This document shows, piece after piece, positions 59,363 to 64,000 of a stretch of 64,000 nucleotides of DNA. Each line of letters begins with the position of its first letter. The first letter of the stretch is position 1. The stretch comes from Nocardioides sp. Kera G14 (GTDB lineage: Bacteria; Actinomycetota; Actinomycetes; Propionibacteriales; Nocardioidaceae), in NCBI RefSeq assembly GCF_020715565.1, contig NZ_CP085839.1, positions 310,001 to 374,000 of the forward strand. The letters are read 5' to 3'. The position numbers and the translations under genes were made by a program. The notes under the pieces are model-generated. The model ran no database searches. It was not told where the DNA came from and saw only the letters and a program-made list of their open reading frames with translations.

Positions 59363-60661
59363 TCAGGTGCCGACGAGGGAGTGCAGGCGCGCCCAGGTGT
59401 CGTCGATGCGCTCGTCCATGCGCTGGCGCAGGAAGTCGTTGATCCTCGGCAGCAGCCCGATGGCCACGTCGGCGTCGGGGTCCGAGCCGGCAGCGTACGC
59501 CCCGATCTCGACGAGCTCCTTGACGTTGCGATGCGCGGCGAGGAGCTGGCGCAGGCGACGAGCGTCGGCCTGCTGCTCCTTCGTGGTGACCGTCGTCTGG
59601 AGACGCGAGATCGACTCGAGCACATCGATCGCGGGGAAGTGGCCGGATGTGGCGAGAGCCCTGGACAACACCAGGTGGCCGTCGAGGATCGAGCGGGCGG
59701 TGTCGCCGATGGGGTCCTGCATGTCGTCGCCCTCGACGAGGACGGTGTAGAGCCCGGTGATCGAGCCGTGCGGCGAGGTGCCGGCACGCTCGAGGAGGCG
59801 CGGCATGATCCCGAAGACCGATGGCGGGTAGCCGCGGGTGGCGGGCGGTTCTCCTGCCGACAGCCCGATCTCGCGCTGGGCCATGGCCACACGCGTAAGC
59901 GAGTCCATCATCAGCACGACGTCCTTACCGGCGTCGCGGAAGGACTCGGCGATGCGGGTGGCGACGAAGGCGCTGCGCAGCCGCTCGACCGCGGGGGCGT
60001 CGGAGGTGGCCACGACGACGACGCTGCGCGCGAGACCCTCAGCTCCGAGGTCGTTGTCGAGGAACTCGCGGACCTCGCGACCGCGCTCGCCGACGAGGGC
60101 GATCACGTTGACGTCGGCTGACGTGCCACGCGCGATCATCGAGAGCAGTGACGACTTCCCGACGCCGGAGCCGGCCATGATGCCGATGCGCTGACCGCGG
60201 CCGCACGGGGTGAGGGAGTCCATGGCCCGTACGCCGAGGAGGAGTGGGTCCTCGATCCGTGGGCGCTGCATGGCGTTGGGCGCCTCGTTGTCGACGCTGA
60301 CCCGGGCGAGGTGGTCGATCGGGGGACCGCCGTCGATCGGCCGGCCGAGTCCGTCGAGCACACGTCCCAGCAGCTCCGGCCCGACGGCGATCCGCAGCGG
60401 GCCGCCGGTGTGGCGGACGAGGTCGCCGACGCGCACACCGTAGAGCGGGCCGAGCGGTAGGCAGACCAACGCACCGGGCCTCAGTGCGGCGACCTCGGCG
60501 AGCAGCTCGCCGGCGCTGGTGTCGACAGCGACCAGGTCACCGACGGCGGCCGCGAGACCGGCGATCTCGAGCTGGAGGCCGACGATGCCGGCCACGGTCC
60601 CGAGTCGCTGGGGAGCAGCCGCCTCGCGCGCGAGCTCGGCGCACTCGGGGGTGAGGATCAT
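59363..60661 (-). CDS. fliI: Flagellar export ATPase FliI
   Basis: This 432-residue ATPase has the Walker A motif (AGSGVGKSSLL), Walker B (DVVLMMDSLTRVAMAQREIGL) and the F1-like core; the end binds the ring. FliI unfolds export substrates and works with FliH and FliJ. The ATG at 60661 comes 79 bases after fliH, an unusually wide gap in this cluster. Confidence 0.95.
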   Translation of the reverse strand: MILTPECAELAREAAAPQRLGTVAGIVGLQLEIAGLAAAVGDLVAVDTSAGELLAEVAALRPGALVCLPLGPLYGVRVGDLVRHTGGPLRIAVGPELLGRVLDGLGRPIDGGPPIDHLARVSVDNEAPNAMQRPRIEDPLLLGVRAMDSLTPCGRGQRIGIMAGSGVGKSSLLSMIARGTSADVNVIALVGERGREVREFLDNDLGAEGLARSVVVVATSDAPAVERLRSAFVATRIAESFRDAGKDVVLMMDSLTRVAMAQREIGLSAGEPPATRGYPPSVFGIMPRLLERAGTSPHGSITGLYTVLVEGDDMQDPIGDTARSILDGHLVLSRALATSGHFPAIDVLESISRLQTTVTTKEQQADARRLRQLLAAHRNVKELVEIGAYAAGSDPDADVAIGLLPRINDFLRQRMDERIDDTWARLHSLVGT

Positions 60662-60740
60662 GAGGTTGTCCGTTTGTGCGGCGCCACGGCGCGACACGCC
60701 GGAACTGCCAGCGTGTCGTCGCAGATCGGCGCAGGAACGG

Positions 60741-61418
60741 TCACGCTTCGCCCGAGTCGTCGGTGAGCACGGCGCGGACCCGCTCCATGGCAGCGCTGAT
60801 CCGGAGGTCGGTGACGGCACCGTTGGACTCGACGAGGGCGTCGGCGGGGCCGAGGCGGGGGTCGCCGAGGATCTCGAGGCCGGCGTCGACGAGCTCGCGC
60901 ACGGCCGGCTCGGAGGCGACACTCGGGTGGAACCGGACGAGGCCGGTCGGCACGGCGGGAAGGACATCGAGCACACGACGTACGACGTCGGGAGCCTCCA
61001 GCACGGAGAGCTGGTGCCCGACGAGCGTCTCGGTGAGGGACCACGCCAGGTGGGTCGCCTGGGACTCGACGGCCGCGGCGAGCGACTCGAGCAGGCCACG
61101 CACCTCGGCTGCGGCGGTGGCGAGTGCCTGGACCGCCGCGGCATGTTCGGCCGTGCGACGCGCTTCGCTCTCGAGCCGGGCGGCCTCGTGCTCGCGGGCG
61201 AGTTGGTCGGCGGTCTGCTGGGCGTCGCGACGACCCTCGGACCAGCCGACGAGGTAGCCCTGGGCGCGTGCCTCGGTGCGGGCCTTCTCGGCGACCTCGC
61301 CGAGGACGGTCCTGGCGAGCTCCGTGTGCTCGATCTCGCCGCGGGGCAGGTCGGGCGTGGTCAGGGTCTCCAGCGGAGCGCCGGAACCTCGTCGGATCAC
61401 CTGGTGGTCGAAGGACAT
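60741..61418 (-). CDS. fliH: Flagellar export regulator FliH
   Basis: This 225-residue protein is an Ala/Glu-rich coiled coil for 120 residues, then a FliH C-terminal domain (LTETLVGHQLSVLEAPDVVRRVLDVLPAVPTGLVRFHPS). FliH binds FliI and holds it inactive until docking. It follows fliG by 14 bases. Confidence 0.88.
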   Translation of the reverse strand: MSFDHQVIRRGSGAPLETLTTPDLPRGEIEHTELARTVLGEVAEKARTEARAQGYLVGWSEGRRDAQQTADQLAREHEAARLESEARRTAEHAAAVQALATAAAEVRGLLESLAAAVESQATHLAWSLTETLVGHQLSVLEAPDVVRRVLDVLPAVPTGLVRFHPSVASEPAVRELVDAGLEILGDPRLGPADALVESNGAVTDLRISAAMERVRAVLTDDSGEA

Positions 61419-61432
61419 CGCAGCTCAGCCGG

Positions 61433-62488
61433 TCAGACGACGAACTCGTCGTCGTTGCCGCGACGGACCGTGATCTGGCCCTGCTCCTCGAGCTGGCGGA
61501 TGGTGCGGATGATCGACTGCTGCGCTTCCTCCACCTGGGCGAGGCGGACGGCTCCGAGCATCTCGACCTCGTCGAGGAGGTTCTCGGCCGCACGCTCCGA
61601 CAGGTTGTCGGTGATCTTGTTCTTGACCTGGGTCGAGACGCCCTTGAGGGCCAGCGACAGGTCGGCGGTGTCGACCTGGCGGAGCACCTGCTGCACGGAG
61701 CGGTCGTCGAGACCGACGATGTCCTCGAACATGAACATCCGGCTCTTGACCTCGTCGGCGAGCGCTGGGTCGAGGTTCTCGAGGCCCTCGACGATCATCC
61801 GCTCGGTCGGGCGGTCGGAGCGGTTGATGATGTTGACGAGCGGGTCGACGCCGCCGACGCGGGAGACCTCGGCCGGCTGCAGCATCGAGGAGAGCTTGCG
61901 CTCCAGCACCGATTCGACCGCTCGCACGATCTCGGGCGACGTACGGTCCATCACCGCGATGCGGTGGGCGACGATCGCCTGCAGGTAGTTGGGCAGGCCG
62001 GAGAGGAGCAGCGAGGCCTTGTCCGGTGTCATGTGCGCGAGGACGAGCGCGATCACCTGCGGGTGCTCCTCGGCGATGAAGCCGCGCAGCTGTGCCGGGT
62101 CGGCGCGGTGCAGGAACTGGAAGGGCATCTGGACCGCGGCGGCGTGCAGACGGTCGATGATCTCCTGGGCGCGCTCCTCGCCGATCGAGCTGTTGAGCAG
62201 CTCCTGGGCGAAGTTGAAGCCGCCCTGTGCGATGTGGGCGCGGGCCTGCATCAGCTGGTGGAACTCGGTGAGGACCTCGTCGGTCTCCGCCGAGGTGATC
62301 ATGTCCAGCTGGGAGATCTGGGCGGTGATCGCCTCGACCTCGGAGTCGCCCATGTGCTTGAGCACGGCGGCAGCCTTCTCCTGGCCGAGGTTGACCAGCA
62401 GGATCGCGGCCTTGCGGACGCCGAGCGAGCCGGACAGCGAGCCACCGGAGGCAGCCATGACAGCGAGGGCAGGGGTCATCGTGCTCAT
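61433..62488 (-). CDS. fliG: Flagellar motor switch protein FliG
   Basis: This 351-residue protein has the three FliG domains, with KAAILLVNLGQEKAAAVLKHMGD at the start, EEHPQVIALVLAHM in the middle, and the torque helix region (FMFEDIVGLDDRSVQQVLRQVDTADLSLALKG) with the charged residues that face MotA. The ATG at 62488 overlaps the fliF stop by four bases. Confidence 0.95.
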   Translation of the reverse strand: MSTMTPALAVMAASGGSLSGSLGVRKAAILLVNLGQEKAAAVLKHMGDSEVEAITAQISQLDMITSAETDEVLTEFHQLMQARAHIAQGGFNFAQELLNSSIGEERAQEIIDRLHAAAVQMPFQFLHRADPAQLRGFIAEEHPQVIALVLAHMTPDKASLLLSGLPNYLQAIVAHRIAVMDRTSPEIVRAVESVLERKLSSMLQPAEVSRVGGVDPLVNIINRSDRPTERMIVEGLENLDPALADEVKSRMFMFEDIVGLDDRSVQQVLRQVDTADLSLALKGVSTQVKNKITDNLSERAAENLLDEVEMLGAVRLAQVEEAQQSIIRTIRQLEEQGQITVRRGNDDEFVV

Positions 62489-64000
62489 GACTTCTGGTCC
62501 ACCAGCCATCCACGGAGCAGGGCGGCGACGTCCTCGGGCTGGCTCTCCACGAGGGTGTTGAGCTGGTCCCGGATCTCGTCGACGGGGTTGAGTTCGAGCG
62601 GGGTCACGGAGTTCTCGAGCTCGGCCATCATCCGGCCGGCCTCGAGCTCCTGGGCTGCGGCGCGGGACTCGGCGTCGGCACGCAGCTGCTCCACGACGTA
62701 CGACGTCGCGACCTCGCGGGCCTTGGCCTTGCGGCGCGCCTTGAGCCAGGCGAGCAGGAGGATGAGGAGGACCAGCGCGGCGATGCCACCGTCGCGGATC
62801 CACGTCATGCGCTGGGCGCTTGCCTGGGCGGCCTCGGCCTTGGCGAGCTCCTTGGCGGCGGCCGTCTCGGTCGTGCGGTCGAACGGCATCGAGCTGACGT
62901 CGATCGTGTCGCCACGCGTGGTGTCGATGCCGATCGCAGCGGAGACGACGTTCTTGATGTCGGCGGGCTGGATCTGCCCGATCTTGTTGGCGTCGAGGAT
63001 GACGCTGGTGTGCAGTCCGGCGACCTGCCCGGGGGCCGACTCGATCTCCTGGTCCACCTGGCCGACGGCGTTGTCCTTGGTCGCCGTCTCGCTCTTGTAG
63101 TCCGACGGCGCGCCGCTCGCGGTGCTGGTCGGGTCCATCTGGCCGTCGGGGCCAACGACGCCGCCGACCGCGGAGCTCTCCGCGTCGCCGGTGCCGTTGT
63201 AGCTCTCGGTCTGCGACGACTCCGAGAGCGGCGGGACGGTCTTGTCGTAGGTGTACTTGCGACTCTTCGTCGTGGTCTTGTCGAAGTTGAGCGCGGCCGT
63301 GACGGTGGCGGTCGCGTTGCCCGGGCCGACGACGCGGTCGAGCACGGCCTGGATCTGCGCCTGCATCTGGTTCTGGAAGTTCTGGACCTCCTGCAGCTGC
63401 GTGCTGGCGGCGCCGGCAGCCGTGTCGTCCTGGACGGTCAGCACCTTGCCGGTCGCATCGGCGACGGTCACGTTGTCGGGGTCGAGCCCGTCGATCGAGG
63501 AGGCGACGAGGTGGACGATCGCCTGCACCTGCTCCTGGCTGAGCGTGCTGCCGATCGCCGTCTTCACCAGCACCGATGCGGTGGTCGGGTCCTGCTCGTC
63601 GCTGAAGACCTCCTTCTCCGGGATCGCGAGGTGGACGACGGCGGTCTGGACGCCGTCGATCGCCTCGATGGTCTTGGTCAGCTCACCCTCCATCGCCCGC
63701 TTGAAGTTCGTCTGCTCCTGGAAGTCGGACGTCGAGAGGTTCTGGTTGTCGAGCAGGGCGTAGCCGCCGTCGTCGCTGGCCGGCAGGTTCTTGCCCGCCA
63801 GCGCCACGCGGGCGGTGTAGACCTCGGACTGCGGCACCATGATCGTCGAGCCGCCGTTGGTCAGCTCGTACTTCACGCCCTCCTTGTCGAGCTCGTCGAC
63901 GACCGCGGAGGCGTCGGTCCCGCTCAGGCTGGAGTAGAGGGGTGAGTACGTCGGTGCGCTGGCCCACTTGAAGACGAGGAAGCCTCCGAGGAGGAGTGCA
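62485..64000 (-). CDS. fliF: Flagellar MS-ring protein FliF (5' end outside window)
   Basis: The gene runs off the right edge, so the first membrane helix and the start are only partly visible (LLLGGFLVFKWAS at the edge). The visible 505 residues have the ring-building domains (YSPLYSSLSGTDASAVVDELDKEG, the KNLPASDDGGYALLDNQN region, and TKTIEAIDGVQTAVVHLAIPE), a long low-complexity loop, and a C-terminal helix (GIAALVLLILLLAWLKA) followed by the FliG-binding tail. It is the first gene of this run inside the window; rod genes may lie further right. Confidence 0.94.
   Translation of the reverse strand, partial: ALLLGGFLVFKWASAPTYSPLYSSLSGTDASAVVDELDKEGVKYELTNGGSTIMVPQSEVYTARVALAGKNLPASDDGGYALLDNQNLSTSDFQEQTNFKRAMEGELTKTIEAIDGVQTAVVHLAIPEKEVFSDEQDPTTASVLVKTAIGSTLSQEQVQAIVHLVASSIDGLDPDNVTVADATGKVLTVQDDTAAGAASTQLQEVQNFQNQMQAQIQAVLDRVVGPGNATATVTAALNFDKTTTKSRKYTYDKTVPPLSESSQTESYNGTGDAESSAVGGVVGPDGQMDPTSTASGAPSDYKSETATKDNAVGQVDQEIESAPGQVAGLHTSVILDANKIGQIQPADIKNVVSAAIGIDTTRGDTIDVSSMPFDRTTETAAAKELAKAEAAQASAQRMTWIRDGGIAALVLLILLLAWLKARRKAKAREVATSYVVEQLRADAESRAAAQELEAGRMMAELENSVTPLELNPVDEIRDQLNTLVESQPEDVAALLRGWLVDQKS

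Overview
The window reads as a chromosomal segment of a high-GC, motile actinobacterium. The mycobacterial-type SigK/RskA locus, the DUF222-HNH gene and a flagellar locus lacking P- and L-ring genes fit a flagellated Nocardioidaceae member such as Nocardioides. This placement is inference from gene content, not from a search.

Positions 1-8685 look like an imported metal-resistance block. An ArsR-family regulator with a membrane DUF305 protein is divergent from a DUF318-type permease, and a cysteine-rich copper-storage protein follows. A second module has divergent DUF302-csoR and MMPL-AhpD-like-Cys-rich/DUF6153-DUF305 arms. Two operator families are visible: ATATCCGT-N8-ACGGAT (twice) and C5-G5 CsoR-type boxes (twice). 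The block ends beside a tRNA 3'-end-like fragment, a possible attachment scar.

Positions 8686-16500 hold a hemerythrin, a four-gene operon (TetR, flavin oxidoreductase, SRPBCC, molybdopterin oxidoreductase), tRNA-Asp with a strong hairpin after it, and two envelope proteins. Positions 16514-25649 form a SigK regulon: fasciclin lipoprotein-sigK-rskA, a sulfite-oxidase-like membrane protein, and an operon of a fused FAD amine oxidase/DUF1365 protein, two cyclopropane-synthase-like methyltransferases and a DUF1295 protein. The fasciclin gene and this operon share a CCAATCC-N15-CCGAA promoter-like motif.

Positions 25668-37300 carry a FluC pair, an ATP-binding anti-sigma-like protein, a type II NADH dehydrogenase, a Pro/Glu-repeat membrane protein, a class III aminotransferase, a tyrosine phosphatase, a DUF222-HNH protein, tRNA-Lys and a secreted tandem HAD phosphatase.

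Positions 37338 to the right edge form a minus-strand flagellar locus, in transcription order fliF (cut), fliG, fliH, fliI, fliJ, NlpC/P60 peptidase, fliK, flgD, flgE, terminator, flbD, motA, motB, fliL, fliM, fliN, fliO, fliP, fliQ, fliR, flhB, then flhA. Between flhB and flhA lies a 7 kb, seven-gene cassette on the same strand: DUF4956, VTC polyphosphate-polymerase domain, Cthe_2159-like lipoprotein, phosphodiester glycosidase, GT2-GtrA fusion, response regulator and histidine kinase. It is the best candidate here for an undescribed surface system linked to motility.
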